Positions 1-12,674 of a stretch of DNA of 64,000 bases are shown here, in pieces. Origin of the DNA: Citrobacter sp. 18056 (GTDB lineage Bacteria > Pseudomonadota > Gammaproteobacteria > Enterobacterales > Enterobacteriaceae). Each line of letters opens with the position of its first letter. The first letter of the stretch is position 1. The DNA is taken from positions 244,813 to 308,812 of the forward strand of contig CACSJR010000005.1 in assembly GCA_902706235.1 (NCBI GenBank), written 5' to 3'. The translations under genes and the position numbers were made by a program. The notes beneath the pieces are model-generated. The model saw only the letters and a program-made list of their open reading frames with translations. It was not told the DNA's origin and did not search any database.

Positions 1-876
1 GTGGCTGATGGTAGAAATAAAGGTGGTCTTATCACGGCTGGCGCGTTCAAGGGCATCCTGATAGCGCTTACGTTCCGTTATATCGCGCCCAAAGCCCATC
101 AGACCGTGGCGCTTCCCGACGCGGTCGTAATACGGCACTTTGCGAATTTCGAAGCAGGCTTTGCGGCCATCGGGATAATCCAGCCACTGTTCGTAGGTCA
201 GCGAAACATTGTGGCGGAATACTTTCTCATCGGTTTCAATGACTTTGGCTGCAGCTTCCGGGGAATACACGTCAAGAGGTTTGAGGTTTACCAGCTGCTT
301 TTCGCTTTTCCCGGTCAACAACTCCATCGCCCGGTTACAGCCAGAAAATTCTTTATCTTCATTGCGGTAAAACACCAGGTCCGGCGAGGCATCAAGGAAC
401 GAACGCAGGAAAGACGACTGTTGCTCGAGCTGAATTTGCGTCTGTTCGCGCTCTTTCATTTCGATTTTCAGCTGTTCCAGCGTGGTCTGACGCTCAGCTT
501 CCGCCTTTTCGCGATCGGTGATTTCCTGATTAAGCTGCGCAATATTGTCTTTCAACTGCACATTCAGCTTCAGGTCGCGGTCACGCATCTCTTCCAGCTT
601 TTCGACCAAACGCGTAAGACGCTGGCGAGATTCTTCCAGTTGCTCGACCACCACTGAGAGAAAATAAACCGCCCAGGGCGTGATCAACAGCCCAAAGAAA
701 ATGGAGCGGATAACATCAATACTCTCAACCTGGCCGTGCAGCACCATGGTCACCGCCATCTGTACCACGATGGCTAACACCACCAGAGCCAGCGCCAACA
801 GCAGCGAGAAGCGTACCAGGCCGAGCTTCATCATCAGGTCGACATAGTACTGCGCAAGCATTCGGATTTGCTTCAT
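1..876 (-). CDS. arcB: Aerobic respiration control sensor kinase ArcB (5' part; cut by window edge)
   Basis: This is the N-terminal 292 codons of the tripartite hybrid kinase that senses the quinone pool and phosphorylates ArcA under low oxygen. The start is the ATG at 876-874 (MKQIRMLAQYYVDLMMKLGL). Two membrane segments follow in the first ~75 residues, then a coiled-coil linker rich in E, Q and R, a PAS domain (about residues 150-270) and the start of the dimerisation/phospho-acceptor helix. The last readable codon, at 1-3, is the histidine of the FISTISH motif, which is H292 of the E. coli protein. The catalytic, receiver and Hpt domains lie outside the window. The gene sits downstream of yhcC on the same strand, as in E. 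coli. Confidence 0.96.
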   Translation of the reverse strand, partial: MKQIRMLAQYYVDLMMKLGLVRFSLLLALALVVLAIVVQMAVTMVLHGQVESIDVIRSIFFGLLITPWAVYFLSVVVEQLEESRQRLTRLVEKLEEMRDRDLKLNVQLKDNIAQLNQEITDREKAEAERQTTLEQLKIEMKEREQTQIQLEQQSSFLRSFLDASPDLVFYRNEDKEFSGCNRAMELLTGKSEKQLVNLKPLDVYSPEAAAKVIETDEKVFRHNVSLTYEQWLDYPDGRKACFEIRKVPYYDRVGKRHGLMGFGRDITERKRYQDALERASRDKTTFISTISH

Positions 877-966
877 AGGAATTTCCTTCACCACAACGTC
901 GCTCAATAATACCCAATTCTGAGCAACGCGTTGAAGGTTGTGCGAAAAATGCGGTGAGAATTGGGG

Positions 967-1899
967 TTATGCGTCGGGGAAAGGGATAAAAGGCTTGCCA
1001 AGCGCGGAGCCCTGCACGCCATGTTCGTTAAGATAGCGGTCCAGCTCCAGCATTCCGGTCCAGCGGTTCTCACACCATAGCGGGGCAAGCAGCGTCGGGC
1101 GACGTGCGTTAGCGGAAATGCGGTGATAGACAACGTCCGGCGGCGTGTGGCGTATCATTTCGCCTGCGGTCTGGGTGTATTCATCCAGCTCAATGCCTTT
1201 CAGCCTACCCGCTTGCCAGGCTTTCGCCATGATACTGCCGGTCACGATGTGTAATGGATGCAGCTTAATGCCATCGACGCCGGTCTCGACCACGTTTTCC
1301 AGCGTCTGCATACACTCCGCCTGCCCTTCGCCCGGCAGTCCGACAATCAAATGCGTACACACTTTAAGCCCACGTTCGCGTGCCAGACGCGTAGTGGCCT
1401 GGTAACAGGCAAAATCATGCCCACGATTGATGCGATGCAGGGTTTTATCCTGTGCGCTCTGCAAACCGAGCTCAAGCCACACTTCGTAGCCCATATCTTT
1501 ATATTCACAGAGTAAATCCAGCACCGCCTCGGGCACGCAATCCGGACGCGTGCCCACGCATAATCCGACGATATTCGCCTGACTGACCGCCTGCTGATAC
1601 ATCGACCGTAGCACCTGCACTTCCGCAAAAGTGCTGGTATAAGCCTGAAAATACGCGAGATAACGTTTCGCGCGGTTCACCAAATGCGCCTGATGCGCCA
1701 GCTGATCCGCAATGGAGCGGTGCTGCTGCGCCTCATCGGCAAACGACGCCACATTACAGAAAGTGCAGCCGCCGCGGCCAATGGTGCCATCGCGATTTGG
1801 GCAGCTAAAACCGCCATGCAGGGTCAGCTTATGCACCTTTTCGCCATGGCGACGCATAAGATCCCCACCAAACATATTGACTAATTTCTGTAACTGCAT
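967..1899 (-). CDS. yhcC: YhcC, TIGR01212-type radical SAM protein
   Basis: This 310-residue protein has the radical-SAM iron-sulfur signature in an unusual long form. C33, C45 and C48 (CPNRDGTIGRGGCTFC) should bind a 4Fe-4S cluster that cleaves S-adenosylmethionine. The motif LIVGLPGEG near residue 190 and the barrel pattern fit the YhcC/TIGR01212 family, whose substrate I do not know. It lies upstream of arcB in the same direction with a 90-bp gap. The start MQLQKLVNMFGG matches family length. A short hairpin (1913-1931) lies just upstream of the start on the transcribed strand. Confidence 0.93.
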   Translation of the reverse strand: MQLQKLVNMFGGDLMRRHGEKVHKLTLHGGFSCPNRDGTIGRGGCTFCNVASFADEAQQHRSIADQLAHQAHLVNRAKRYLAYFQAYTSTFAEVQVLRSMYQQAVSQANIVGLCVGTRPDCVPEAVLDLLCEYKDMGYEVWLELGLQSAQDKTLHRINRGHDFACYQATTRLARERGLKVCTHLIVGLPGEGQAECMQTLENVVETGVDGIKLHPLHIVTGSIMAKAWQAGRLKGIELDEYTQTAGEMIRHTPPDVVYHRISANARRPTLLAPLWCENRWTGMLELDRYLNEHGVQGSALGKPFIPFPDA

Positions 1900-2569
1900 A
1901 ATCTGATAGACCGCACCTTTCGAAGAGGTGCAAAGCCTGCCATTTTTAGTCTCTTTCGGCGCTGACCTGGATCAAACGCTCCGGACATGCCACATCCATT
2001 GCATAACCACTCAAGATAACTGCAATTTCATTCACCACTCCGGTGATTACTTTTCCTTATGTTGACCCTCGATTTTTCACTATTACCGTGCCAGATGAAA
2101 AACAGTGTCATCAGGGGGATTTAGCCACCACGACAGAACATTATTCTGCGATAAAAAAGCCACTCAGCACAGAACCGCCATAATTGCGCTTTCATATAGT
2201 GAGAGAGATCACATTCAGCAGCCGGTTCGCTGAGGGTAAATGCATTGTTAAAAAGCACGAATTCCAATAACAATCATATAGTTAACCTACCTATAGCACA
2301 TTTTTGCATAAATAAGATTGCCATTTGACCTGTGTGCGGATTCCCGATAACTTGAGGATCCGCTGGAAGCTTTCTCGATGAGCAGTCTGCTCATCATATT
2401 TATGCAGTAATTGAGATTCCCTCTGAAGCAAGTCCGCAATACTTGTTTACCGATGCGAAAGGATTTTGAGAGGGCGAATGCGTGGCCTGTGCCCCGCCGC
2501 CTTGCTCTTTCTACGCCTGCGCGCAGCGGTCCAGAGTGTGTCTCGTAGAGCCTGGGGAGGTTCACTGAT
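1900..2569. other. 670-bp divergent control region, yhcC / gltBD
   Basis: No gene is visible here. The region is AT-rich between about 2130 and 2300 and then becomes GC-rich just before gltB. It must carry the promoters of yhcC (leftward) and gltBD (rightward). In E. coli the glt operon is controlled by Lrp, IHF, CRP and ArgR over a similarly long upstream region. The only site I can pick out by eye is the CRP-like palindrome at 2198-2213. The stretch 2460-2560 resembles the DNA that encodes the N-terminal extension annotated for E. coli GltB, but it is not open here (stop at 2546-2548). Confidence 0.7.
2198..2213. promoter_or_regulatory. Candidate CRP-binding site upstream of gltBD
   Basis: AGTGA-N6-TCACA matches nine of the ten conserved positions of the CRP consensus TGTGA-N6-TCACA. 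It lies about 370 bp before the gltB start codon. CRP is one of the known regulators of the E. coli gltBD operon; that this particular palindrome is the site is inference. Confidence 0.5.
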
Positions 2570-5500
2570 ATGTTGTACGATAAATCCCTTGAGAGGGATA
2601 ACTGTGGTTTCGGCCTGATCGCCCACATAGAAGGCGAACCTAGCCACAAGGTAGTGCGTACCGCCATTCACGCACTGGCCCGCATGCAGCACCGTGGTGC
2701 GATCCTCGCCGATGGTAAAACCGGTGACGGTTGTGGCCTGCTGCTGCAAAAACCTGATCGTTTCTTCCGCCTCGTGGCCGAAGAGCGCGGCTGGCGCTTA
2801 GCTAAAAACTACGCGGTCGGTATGCTGTTCCTGAATAAAGACGCCGAGCTCGCTGCAGCTTCGCGTCGAGTGGTTGAAGAAGAACTTCAGCGTGAAACCC
2901 TGTCCATTGTCGGCTGGCGCGACGTGCCAACCAACGAAGGGGTGCTCGGTGAAATCGCCCTCTCCTCGCTGCCTCGTATCGAACAAATTTTTGTTAACGC
3001 GCCGGCTGGCTGGCGTCCGCGTGATATGGAACGCCGTCTGTTCATCGCCCGTCGCCGTATTGAAAAGCGTCTTCAGGAAGACAAAGACTTCTACATCTGT
3101 AGCCTGTCAAACCTGGTCAACATCTATAAAGGTCTGTGTATGCCGGCGGATTTGCCGCGCTTCTACCTGGACCTTGCGGACCTGCGTCTGGAATCGGCCA
3201 TTTGCCTGTTCCACCAGCGCTTCTCCACCAACACCGTGCCGCGCTGGCCGCTGGCACAGCCGTTCCGCTATCTGGCGCACAACGGCGAAATCAACACCAT
3301 TACCGGTAACCGCCAGTGGGCACGCGCCCGTACTTATAAATTCCAGACCCCGCTGATCCCCGATTTGCATGATGCCGCGCCGTTCGTGAACGAAACCGGC
3401 TCTGACTCCAGCTCGATGGACAACATGCTTGAACTGCTGCTGGCCGGCGGGATGGATATCGTGCGCGCCATGCGTCTGCTTGTTCCGCCTGCCTGGCAGA
3501 ACAACCCGGATATGGACCCGGATCTGCGTGCGTTCTTCGACTTCAACTCCATGCACATGGAGCCGTGGGACGGCCCGGCGGGCATCGTCATGTCTGATGG
3601 TCGTTACGCAGCCTGTAACCTCGACCGTAACGGTCTGCGCCCGGCGCGCTATGTCATCACCAAAGACAAGCTCATCACTTGCGCCTCTGAAGTCGGGATC
3701 TGGGATTACCAGCCGGACGAAGTGGTAGAAAAAGGCCGCGTTGGGCCTGGCGAGCTGATGGTTATCGACACCCGTGCGGGCCGCATTCTGCACTCCGCGG
3801 AAACCGATCACGACCTGAAAATCCGTCATCCGTACAAAGAGTGGATGGAGAAAAACGTCCGCCGTCTGGTGCCGTTTGAAGATATGCCAGACTCTGACGT
3901 CGGCAGCCGCGAGCTGGACGACGATATGCTCGCCAGCTACCAGAAACAGTTTAACTACAGCGCGGAAGAGCTGGACTCGGTTATCCGCGTGCTGGGTGAA
4001 AACGGTCAGGAAGCGGTCGGATCAATGGGTGACGATACCCCGTTTGCCGTGCTCTCCAGCCAGCCACGCATCATTTACGACTATTTCCGCCAGCAGTTTG
4101 CGCAGGTGACCAACCCGCCAATCGATCCGCTGCGTGAAGCGCACGTGATGTCGCTCGCCACCAGCATCGGCCGTGAAATGAACGTCTTCTGCGAAGCGGA
4201 AGGCCAGGCACACCGTCTGAGCTTCAAATCGCCGATTCTGCTGTACTCCGATTTCAAACAGCTGACCACACTGACGGAAGATCACTACCGGGCCGACACG
4301 CTGGACATCACGTACGACGTGACCGAAACCAACCTGGAAGCAACCGTCAACGCGCTGTGCGACAAAGCTGAGCAGATGGTACGCAACGGCACCGTGCTGC
4401 TGGTGCTGTCCGACCGTAACATCGCTAAAAACCGTCTGCCGGTTCCGGCACCGATGGCCGTAGGCGCGATTCAGACTCGCCTGGTTGATAAGAGCCTGCG
4501 TTGCGATGCCAACATCATCGTAGAAACCGCAAGCGCCCGCGACCCGCACCACTTTGCCGTGTTGTTAGGCTTCGGCGCGACAGCGGTTTACCCGTATCTC
4601 GCCTATGAAACACTGGCGAAGCTGGTCGACAGCAAAGCTATCGAAAAAGATTACCGCCATGTGATGCTGAACTATCGTAACGGCATCAACAAAGGTCTGT
4701 ACAAAATCATGTCCAAAATGGGCATTTCGACCATCGCCTCTTACCGCTGTTCGAAACTGTTTGAAGCCGTTGGCCTGCACGATGACGTGTCAGACCTCTG
4801 CTTCCAGGGCGTGGTCAGTCGTATCGGCGGCGCAGGCTTTGAGGACTTCCAGCAGGACCTGCTGAACCTGTCCAAACGTGCCTGGCTGGCGCGCAAGCCG
4901 CTCGATCAGGGTGGTTTGCTGAAATACGTTCACGGTGGCGAATATCACGCCTATAACCCGGATGTGGTTCGCACCCTGCAACAGGCGGTACAGACCGGTG
5001 ATTACAGCGATTATCAGCAGTATTCTAAGCTGGTAAATGAGCGCCCGGCGGCAACGCTGCGCGATCTGCTGGCGGTAAATCCAGGGACTGACGCTGTTAG
5101 CATCAACGACGTTGAACCTGCGACCGAACTGTTCAAACGTTTCGACACCGCGGCAATGTCCATCGGCGCACTGAGCCCGGAAGCCCACGAAGCACTGGCG
5201 GAAGCCATGAACAGCATCGGCGGCAATTCCAACTCCGGTGAAGGCGGCGAAGATCCTGCGCGTTATGGCACCAACAAAGTGTCTCGCATCAAGCAGGTGG
5301 CTTCCGGTCGTTTCGGCGTCACGCCAGCCTATCTGGTTAACGCCGATGTGATTCAGATTAAAGTTGCACAGGGCGCAAAACCGGGTGAAGGCGGTCAGTT
5401 ACCGGGCGATAAAGTCACGCCGTACATCGCCAAACTGCGTTATTCCGTGCCGGGTGTGACCCTGATTTCCCCACCGCCGCACCACGATATCTACTCTATC

Positions 5501-7030
5501 GAGGATTTGGCACAGCTGATTTTCGACCTGAAACAGGTCAACCCGAAAGCGATGATTTCCGTGAAGCTGGTTTCCGAGCCGGGCGTGGGCACCATCGCCA
5601 CCGGAGTCGCGAAAGCCTATGCTGACCTGATTACCATCGCCGGTTACGACGGTGGTACCGGCGCCAGCCCACTTTCCTCAGTGAAATACGCGGGTTGTCC
5701 GTGGGAGCTGGGCCTGGTGGAAACTCAACAGGCACTGGTCGCTAACGGCCTGCGTCATAAAATTCGTTTGCAGGTGGATGGCGGTCTGAAGACCGGCCTC
5801 GACATCATCAAAGCGGCTATCCTCGGCGCGGAAAGCTTCGGCTTCGGCACCGGTCCGATGGTGGCGCTGGGCTGTAAATACCTGCGAATTTGTCACCTGA
5901 ACAACTGCGCAACAGGCGTGGCAACTCAGGATGAAAAACTGCGTAAGAACCACTATCACGGCCTGCCGTTCAAAGTGACCAACTACTTTGAATTCATCGC
6001 CCGCGAAACCCGCGAGCTGATGGCGCAGCTGGGCGTGAAGCGTCTGGTAGACCTGATTGGTCGTACCGACTTGCTCAAAGAGCTGGAGGGCTTCACCGCC
6101 AAACAGCAGAAGCTGGACCTGTCGAAACTGCTGGAAACCGCCGAGCCGCATCCGGGCAAAGCGCTGTACTGCACTGAGCACAACCCGCCGTTTGATAACG
6201 GCGTACTGAACGCGCAGCTGTTGCAGCAGGCGAAGCCGTTTGTCGATGAGAAGCAGAGCAAAACGTTCTGGTTTGATATTCGCAACACCGATCGTTCCGT
6301 GGGCGCTACGCTGTCGGGCTACATTGCGCAGACGCACGGCGACCAGGGTCTGGCTTCCGATCCGATTAAAGCGCACTTCAGCGGCACCGCAGGCCAGAGC
6401 TTCGGCGTGTGGAACGCAGGCGGCGTTGAACTGTACCTGACCGGCGATGCCAACGACTACGTCGGCAAAGGCATGGCAGGCGGCCTGCTGGCCATTCGTC
6501 CTCCGGTCGGTTCCGCCTTCCGCAGCCACGAAGCCAGCATCATCGGCAACACCTGTCTGTACGGTGCGACCGGCGGTCGTCTGTATGCTGCGGGCCGTGC
6601 GGGTGAACGTTTCGCCGTGCGTAACTCCGGGGCTATCACCGTGGTTGAAGGCATCGGCGATAACGGTTGTGAATACATGACCGGCGGCATCGTCTGCGTG
6701 CTGGGTAAAACCGGCGTCAACTTTGGCGCAGGCATGACCGGCGGTTTCGCCTATGTACTGGATGAAGACGGTGATTTCCGCAAACGCGTGAACCCGGAAC
6801 TGGTCGAAGTGCTGGACGTAGACTCTCTCGCTATTCACGAAGAGCATCTGCGCGGGCTGATTACCGAACATGTACAGCTCACCGGCTCCCAGCGCGGCGA
6901 AGAAATTCTGGCTAACTGGCCTGCGTTCTCCGCGAAATTCGCCCTGGTTAAACCGAAGTCCAGCGATGTCAAAGCACTGTTGGGTCACCGTAGTCGTAGC
7001 GCCGCAGAATTGCGCGTGCAGGCGCAGTAA
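2570..7030 (+). CDS. gltB: Glutamate synthase (NADPH), large subunit
   Basis: This 1486-residue alpha subunit of GOGAT makes two glutamates from glutamine and 2-oxoglutarate. After an 11-residue propeptide, C12 (DNCGFGL) becomes the N-terminal nucleophile of the class II glutamine amidotransferase domain (to about residue 400). A central domain, an FMN-binding barrel and a C-terminal GXGXG beta-helix (about 1250-1450) follow. C1102, C1108 and C1113 ([12 protein letters not shown]) should hold the 3Fe-4S cluster. The start is fixed by the Shine-Dalgarno GGGGAGG at 2554-2560 and by an in-frame TAG at 2546-2548, which excludes the longer start annotated in E. coli. gltD follows after 9 bp. Confidence 0.98.
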   Translation: MLYDKSLERDNCGFGLIAHIEGEPSHKVVRTAIHALARMQHRGAILADGKTGDGCGLLLQKPDRFFRLVAEERGWRLAKNYAVGMLFLNKDAELAAASRRVVEEELQRETLSIVGWRDVPTNEGVLGEIALSSLPRIEQIFVNAPAGWRPRDMERRLFIARRRIEKRLQEDKDFYICSLSNLVNIYKGLCMPADLPRFYLDLADLRLESAICLFHQRFSTNTVPRWPLAQPFRYLAHNGEINTITGNRQWARARTYKFQTPLIPDLHDAAPFVNETGSDSSSMDNMLELLLAGGMDIVRAMRLLVPPAWQNNPDMDPDLRAFFDFNSMHMEPWDGPAGIVMSDGRYAACNLDRNGLRPARYVITKDKLITCASEVGIWDYQPDEVVEKGRVGPGELMVIDTRAGRILHSAETDHDLKIRHPYKEWMEKNVRRLVPFEDMPDSDVGSRELDDDMLASYQKQFNYSAEELDSVIRVLGENGQEAVGSMGDDTPFAVLSSQPRIIYDYFRQQFAQVTNPPIDPLREAHVMSLATSIGREMNVFCEAEGQAHRLSFKSPILLYSDFKQLTTLTEDHYRADTLDITYDVTETNLEATVNALCDKAEQMVRNGTVLLVLSDRNIAKNRLPVPAPMAVGAIQTRLVDKSLRCDANIIVETASARDPHHFAVLLGFGATAVYPYLAYETLAKLVDSKAIEKDYRHVMLNYRNGINKGLYKIMSKMGISTIASYRCSKLFEAVGLHDDVSDLCFQGVVSRIGGAGFEDFQQDLLNLSKRAWLARKPLDQGGLLKYVHGGEYHAYNPDVVRTLQQAVQTGDYSDYQQYSKLVNERPAATLRDLLAVNPGTDAVSINDVEPATELFKRFDTAAMSIGALSPEAHEALAEAMNSIGGNSNSGEGGEDPARYGTNKVSRIKQVASGRFGVTPAYLVNADVIQIKVAQGAKPGEGGQLPGDKVTPYIAKLRYSVPGVTLISPPPHHDIYSIEDLAQLIFDLKQVNPKAMISVKLVSEPGVGTIATGVAKAYADLITIAGYDGGTGASPLSSVKYAGCPWELGLVETQQALVANGLRHKIRLQVDGGLKTGLDIIKAAILGAESFGFGTGPMVALGCKYLRICHLNNCATGVATQDEKLRKNHYHGLPFKVTNYFEFIARETRELMAQLGVKRLVDLIGRTDLLKELEGFTAKQQKLDLSKLLETAEPHPGKALYCTEHNPPFDNGVLNAQLLQQAKPFVDEKQSKTFWFDIRNTDRSVGATLSGYIAQTHGDQGLASDPIKAHFSGTAGQSFGVWNAGGVELYLTGDANDYVGKGMAGGLLAIRPPVGSAFRSHEASIIGNTCLYGATGGRLYAAGRAGERFAVRNSGAITVVEGIGDNGCEYMTGGIVCVLGKTGVNFGAGMTGGFAYVLDEDGDFRKRVNPELVEVLDVDSLAIHEEHLRGLITEHVQLTGSQRGEEILANWPAFSAKFALVKPKSSDVKALLGHRSRSAAELRVQAQ

Positions 7031-8458
<1,428 letters not shown>

Positions 8459-8486
8459 TCCGCCAGAGTAATGACGGATGAAATAA

Positions 8487-8519
8487 AAGCCCGGTGAGCG
8501 CAAGCTTCCGGGTTTTTTA
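8487..8519. terminator. Terminator between convergent gltD and nanK
   Basis: The stem gcccgg / ccgggt (8489-8494 and 8508-8513) is followed by a run of T on the plus strand, a classic Rho-independent terminator for gltBD. A-rich sequence on the other side may let it also act on the nan operon, whose last codon is at 8517. Confidence 0.85.
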
Positions 8520-9383
8520 TGACTGTGCCAGCATCGCTGCACCCAGCAATCCGGCATCATGCCGGTAATGTGCGGCTTGCAGCTTTACCTGATATACCGA
8601 TGGTTCTTGTGAAAGGTAGTCAGCAACCAGCGCTAAGTAACCATCGGCCAGGCCGACGCTACCGCCCATCACGACACGCTGACAATCGGTCACGGCTTTG
8701 ACATCGGCAATCAGCCTCGCCAGCGCCCGAGCGGAGCGGTGCATCAGGCTCTGCGCTTGTGCATCTCCTTCACGCGCCTTGGCAAATATCGCTTTTGCAT
8801 CCAGCCCGGCCAGATGGCCTTGCGCCGCGGCGGCAATTCCGCGCCCGGAGGCGATTGCTTCGACGCAGCCGATACGCCCGCAGCCACAGCGCGGTCCATT
8901 AGGGTCCGCTAGCGTGTGGCCCAGATGTCCTGCCAGACCACCGCAGCCCATCAACAGCTTTCCACGACTGACGATCCCGCCGCCCACACCGGTCGACACG
9001 GTGATAAACGCCATCTCTTCAATAGACTCGCCCAGTGCCTGAAATTCGGCCCAGGCCGCAGCCTGCGCATCATTCAGAGCCAGACAAGGTAAACCGGTGA
9101 TGCGCGAAACCGTCTCCTGTAAGGGAAAATGCAGCAGCCCACCGAGATTCCCCGGATTAATGGCCGTTAAAATCCCCTGGTGAATGATTCCCGTGGAAGC
9201 CACCGCCACACATTTCGCCCGCTGCGCCAACGGGGAAAGTAACGTTTCCAGGCTCGCGGTAAGCGCCTGAGGTGTTTTGCTGGCAGGCGTGGGGCATTCG
9301 TGACGTTCCATAATTTGAAAGCTGCCATCGATCAGCGCCGCCGCCAGTTTGGTGCCGCCAATATCCACCGCCAGCAGGGTCAT
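8517..9383 (-). CDS. nanK: N-acetylmannosamine kinase
   Basis: This 288-residue ROK-family sugar kinase phosphorylates N-acetyl-D-mannosamine to ManNAc-6-phosphate, the second step of sialic acid breakdown. The ATP phosphate loop VDIGGTK is at residues 6-12. The ROK zinc site is H156 with C166, C168 and C173 (CGCGRIGC), and D105 in ALNDAQ is the expected catalytic base. The start is the ATG at 9383, which overlaps the nanE stop as ATGA, so translation is probably coupled. It is the last gene of the operon here; the nanQ (yhcH) gene that follows nanK in E. coli is missing. Confidence 0.96.
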   Translation of the reverse strand: MTLLAVDIGGTKLAAALIDGSFQIMERHECPTPASKTPQALTASLETLLSPLAQRAKCVAVASTGIIHQGILTAINPGNLGGLLHFPLQETVSRITGLPCLALNDAQAAAWAEFQALGESIEEMAFITVSTGVGGGIVSRGKLLMGCGGLAGHLGHTLADPNGPRCGCGRIGCVEAIASGRGIAAAAQGHLAGLDAKAIFAKAREGDAQAQSLMHRSARALARLIADVKAVTDCQRVVMGGSVGLADGYLALVADYLSQEPSVYQVKLQAAHYRHDAGLLGAAMLAQS

Positions 9384-10069
9384 TGCTGCGCCTCTATTAA
9401 CGCATCGCGATACCACTGGCAGATGTGCTCCAACCGGGTTATGGCAGAGCCCACCGTTACGGCCCATGCGCCATGCTGCATCGCCTGGGCGGCCAGCGCG
9501 GGAGAGTTGTAACGTCCCTCGGCAATAACCCGACAGCCTGCTTTAGCGAGCGCACTCACCAACGCCAGATCCGGTTCATCCGGCACCGGGCCACCGAGGT
9601 AGCCTGATAACGTCGATCCGATAATCTCTGCGCCTTCACGATGGCATTTCACCCCGTCTTCCAACGATGAACAATCAGCCATCGCCAGTAAATTGTGATG
9701 GTGTATTCGCGCCAGGATTGCGCTAACTTGCACGGGCCGGACGCGATCCGTTCCGTCGAAGGCAATGATGCTGGCCCCAGCTTTAGCCAGCGCGTCGACA
9801 TCCTCAAGAAAGGGCGTGATCCGCACCGGTGAATCGGATAGGTCGCGTTTAATGATGCCAATGATTGGGATTGTCACCCGCGCACGCGTGGCGCGCAGGT
9901 TGTCGACGCCTTCGATACGCAGTGCCACAGCACCCTCCTGTTCTGCCGCCAGCGCCATAGCAGCGACAATCTCTGGCTTATCCATTGGGCTTCCCGGCAC
10001 CGGCTGGCAGGAGACAATCAGCCCGCCGTTTTTACCGATCGTAGACTCAATTTGTGCAAGTAACGACAT
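9380..10069 (-). CDS. nanE: N-acetylmannosamine-6-phosphate 2-epimerase
   Basis: This 229-residue TIM-barrel enzyme converts ManNAc-6-P to GlcNAc-6-P. The N-terminus [21 protein letters not shown] and the motifs [18 protein letters not shown] and VIAEGRYN are those of NanE. The start at 10069 is preferred over the in-frame ATG at 10081 because it matches the family N-terminus, has GGAG six bases upstream, and lies one base past the nanT stop. The gene overlaps nanK by 4 bp. Confidence 0.96.
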   Translation of the reverse strand: MSLLAQIESTIGKNGGLIVSCQPVPGSPMDKPEIVAAMALAAEQEGAVALRIEGVDNLRATRARVTIPIIGIIKRDLSDSPVRITPFLEDVDALAKAGASIIAFDGTDRVRPVQVSAILARIHHHNLLAMADCSSLEDGVKCHREGAEIIGSTLSGYLGGPVPDEPDLALVSALAKAGCRVIAEGRYNSPALAAQAMQHGAWAVTVGSAITRLEHICQWYRDALIEAQQ

Positions 10070-10070
10070 C

Positions 10071-11564
10071 CTAATCTCCATGGTGTTTAATCAAACTGCT
10101 TTTACCGCCGCGCAAAGGCACTGCGCCGCTAAAAGGCTTGCCATCGATGGCATCATGAGTGCGTAACGCTTCCGGACGGATCCAGCGCTGTACGCGCGTC
10201 GGCATATCCAGGCCAATCAACAAAATGACGACGAAGGTCAGGCCAAACGATAACGATCCCAGCGCGGTGCCCAGATCCAGCTTCTGCGCGATCAGAGCGC
10301 CGATCACCGGGGCTATCGCCCCACCCATCGCACCGACGTTGTAGGTAAAGCCCAATCCCGCCGCGCGTTGATCGGTATCGAAGTAGCCACCGATCAGTTT
10401 CGGCAAGATCCCCGAGATCCCCTGACCCAGCATCTGCTGGAAAAAGAGTAACAGGCCAAGCACCCACACGTTGGTGCCGCCGATCGCAAACACGGGAATT
10501 ATCAGCACTTGTGAGGCCAGCAGACTACAAACGTAGGCTTTACGGGTCCCAAGCCAGTCACCGAGAAAACCGCCGACGCAGCAGCCAACCGCCGCACCAA
10601 ATCCGCTAAAGAACAGGACGCGGGCCACGGTGGAATGATCATATGCCAATTCGGTTTTCAGGTAGGTTGGCAACAACGCCTGAATCGGCCAGGAGTACAG
10701 AAAGGCGAACAGCACCACCACCATGAGCGTCACACCGGTAGGCCAACGCTTACCGCTGCTCTGAACCATAAAGCTGATAAAAATGATGGAGCTGATTAAG
10801 CCCAGCAGCAGGATCATACCTGCGTTTCGCAATTCGCCGGAAAAACAGAACCACAGCGAGGTGGCCGCCACGGCAGTGAGAAAATAGTTGATGTTGCGGT
10901 GATCGCCACGATACAGAATATCGACCATGGTGCGCACCGGCGCTTTTCCGGCGTGTTTCTGCTTCCAGTCTTCCGCTTCAGGAATGTTTTTACGCAGCCA
11001 CAGAGCGAACACAATCGGGAAAATACCGAGCAAAAACAGCGCGCGCCAGCCCCACACAGGAACCACCAGACTGTAGACCTGCGCGGCAACCACTGCGCCC
11101 ACCGAGAAGCCGGAGATCAAAAAGCCGCTGGCCTTGTTACGCATTTGCTTCGGCCAGCTCTCAATCACGTAAGTGGCACTGGAGCCGTATTCGCCTGCCA
11201 TGCCCATACCGATAACCAGGCGGGCGATAAACAGCGTGGTGAAACCTGGGGCTAAACCACAGGCCAGCGTCCCGACCGAGAACAGGACGATACTGGTGAC
11301 CATCGCCAGACGACGCCCGTAGCGGTCGCCCATTGCGCCGAGCATCAGACCGCCAAACCAGCGCGAAATGAACGCGGCAGAGATCAGGCTCGCGGCCTGC
11401 ACGGTGCTCAGGCCAAACTCACTTTGCACTTCGGTGAGCACCAGCGCCATCAACACAAAATCAAAACCATCCAACAAATAGCCGAGCCAGGCGGCGAAGA
11501 ATGCCCGCCACTGCGCCCTGTCGAGATGGCGGTACCACGGGATGTTTTGGGTAGTCATACTCAT
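10071..11564 (-). CDS. nanT: Sialic acid:H+ symporter
   Basis: This 497-residue inner-membrane transporter of the major facilitator superfamily imports N-acetylneuraminate with protons. The protein is strongly hydrophobic throughout. It carries the MFS loop motif [13 protein letters not shown] after the second helix and a repeat in the second half (GDWLGTRKA). NanT of E. coli (496 residues) has 14 predicted helices, two more than most MFS proteins, and the length here agrees. It lies between nanA (71-bp gap) and nanE. Confidence 0.97.
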   Translation of the reverse strand: MSMTTQNIPWYRHLDRAQWRAFFAAWLGYLLDGFDFVLMALVLTEVQSEFGLSTVQAASLISAAFISRWFGGLMLGAMGDRYGRRLAMVTSIVLFSVGTLACGLAPGFTTLFIARLVIGMGMAGEYGSSATYVIESWPKQMRNKASGFLISGFSVGAVVAAQVYSLVVPVWGWRALFLLGIFPIVFALWLRKNIPEAEDWKQKHAGKAPVRTMVDILYRGDHRNINYFLTAVAATSLWFCFSGELRNAGMILLLGLISSIIFISFMVQSSGKRWPTGVTLMVVVLFAFLYSWPIQALLPTYLKTELAYDHSTVARVLFFSGFGAAVGCCVGGFLGDWLGTRKAYVCSLLASQVLIIPVFAIGGTNVWVLGLLLFFQQMLGQGISGILPKLIGGYFDTDQRAAGLGFTYNVGAMGGAIAPVIGALIAQKLDLGTALGSLSFGLTFVVILLIGLDMPTRVQRWIRPEALRTHDAIDGKPFSGAVPLRGGKSSLIKHHGD

Positions 11565-11578
11565 GTCACTCTCCCGCG

Positions 11579-11632
11579 TTGGGCTTCGCCCACGCTGTAT
11601 TCATTGGGGTGTTACCCGGCAAGCCGGGCAAC
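11579..11632. repeat. Two short hairpins in the nanA-nanT spacer
   Basis: The 71-bp gap between nanA and nanT holds two compact inverted repeats: tgggc-ttc-gccca (about 11582-11594) and cccgg-caag-ccggg (about 11613-11627). Neither has a T-run, so they are more likely processing or RNA-stability stems than terminators. Similar stems between operon genes allow unequal expression of upstream and downstream genes. That role is inference here. Confidence 0.45.
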
Positions 11633-11635
11633 CTG

Positions 11636-12538
11636 TCAGCGCTGCTGAGCCATTTCCTGCTGCAGCTGGCTGGCCAGCGCCTTCAGCGCAGGCAGGAATT
11701 TCTCATCCACCGGGGCAAACGGCTTGCGGCACAGCGGCACATCCACCACGTCCATGTAGTGCAGTACCGTCTTCAGGCCACGGAAAACGCCGGTTTGAAT
11801 AAGCAAATCGATAACCTTGTTGCATTCACTTTGCAGCTGCTGCGCCCGTGCCATATCACCCGATTTCAGCGCGCTGACGATATTCTGGTAGCGCCAGCCC
11901 ATGATGTTGTACGTGCTGCCGATCCCGCCATCAGCACCGGCTAACAGGCCCGAGGCAAAGATCTCATCATAGCCGTTGTAGAGCACCAGACTCGGGTGCG
12001 CCCGGCGGATCTGCTCCATTTGATACAGATCGCCGGAAGTCTGTTTCAGCGCACCCACGCCCGGCAGCGTTACCAGGGTGTTGATCTGTTCGAGACTTAA
12101 CTTCACGCCGCTCAGCGCAGGAATGTTGTAGACCACCATCGGCAGGCCGTCCGCTGAATCAATGATCGCGCGGTAATGATCGCAGTGCTCTTCGAAGCTG
12201 AACGGGTAATAGAACGGCGTGACTGCCGAGACGGCATCATAACCAGAACGCTTCGCCGCCTGCGCCAGCTGCTGACTTTCTACGGTACTGATACAGCCCA
12301 CGTGCGCAATCAGTTTGATCTGACCTTTCGCCTCGTCCGCCACCATCTCCAGCACCTGCTGACGTTCGGCCCCGGATTGCACAAACGCTTCCCCGGTGGA
12401 TCCGCCCACATAGAGCCCATCGATCCCCTGTTGAATATTAAAGCGCACCAGACGGCGCAGGCTTTGCTCATCCAGCTGTTGCTGGCGAGTAAACGGGGTT
12501 AACAACGCGGCCATGACTCCACGTAAATTGGCTGACAT
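11636..12538 (-). CDS. nanA: N-acetylneuraminate lyase
   Basis: This 300-residue class I aldolase of the DapA/NAL family splits N-acetylneuraminate into pyruvate and N-acetylmannosamine. K165 (GALKQTSGD) forms the Schiff base and Y137 (VVYNIPA) is the catalytic tyrosine; the GGSTGE substrate loop is at 45-50. It is the first gene of the nanATEK operon. The C-terminus is three residues longer than in E. coli. Confidence 0.97.
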   Translation of the reverse strand: MSANLRGVMAALLTPFTRQQQLDEQSLRRLVRFNIQQGIDGLYVGGSTGEAFVQSGAERQQVLEMVADEAKGQIKLIAHVGCISTVESQQLAQAAKRSGYDAVSAVTPFYYPFSFEEHCDHYRAIIDSADGLPMVVYNIPALSGVKLSLEQINTLVTLPGVGALKQTSGDLYQMEQIRRAHPSLVLYNGYDEIFASGLLAGADGGIGSTYNIMGWRYQNIVSALKSGDMARAQQLQSECNKVIDLLIQTGVFRGLKTVLHYMDVVDVPLCRKPFAPVDEKFLPALKALASQLQQEMAQQR

Positions 12539-12573
12539 ACAAACCTCTCTGATGAATGATGTAACATTAACGA

Positions 12574-12596
12574 TATACCTTTATACCTGTTATACC
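12574..12596 (-). promoter_or_regulatory. NanR operator: three tandem GGTATA repeats upstream of nanA
   Basis: On the minus strand, three copies of GGTATA occur in tandem (reverse complements at 12574-12579, 12582-12587 and 12591-12596). This is the arrangement known for the E. coli NanR operator at nanA, where NanR represses until sialic acid binds. The operator lies 36-58 bp before the nanA start codon, in the 136-bp gap after nanR. Confidence 0.9.
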
Positions 12597-12674
12597 AGCT
12601 CATTTCTGCGTCAGCCAAATACGGAAAGCTTATCTTGCGATCTGCTTCACTAAACGATCGTCAGGATCGGAGGG

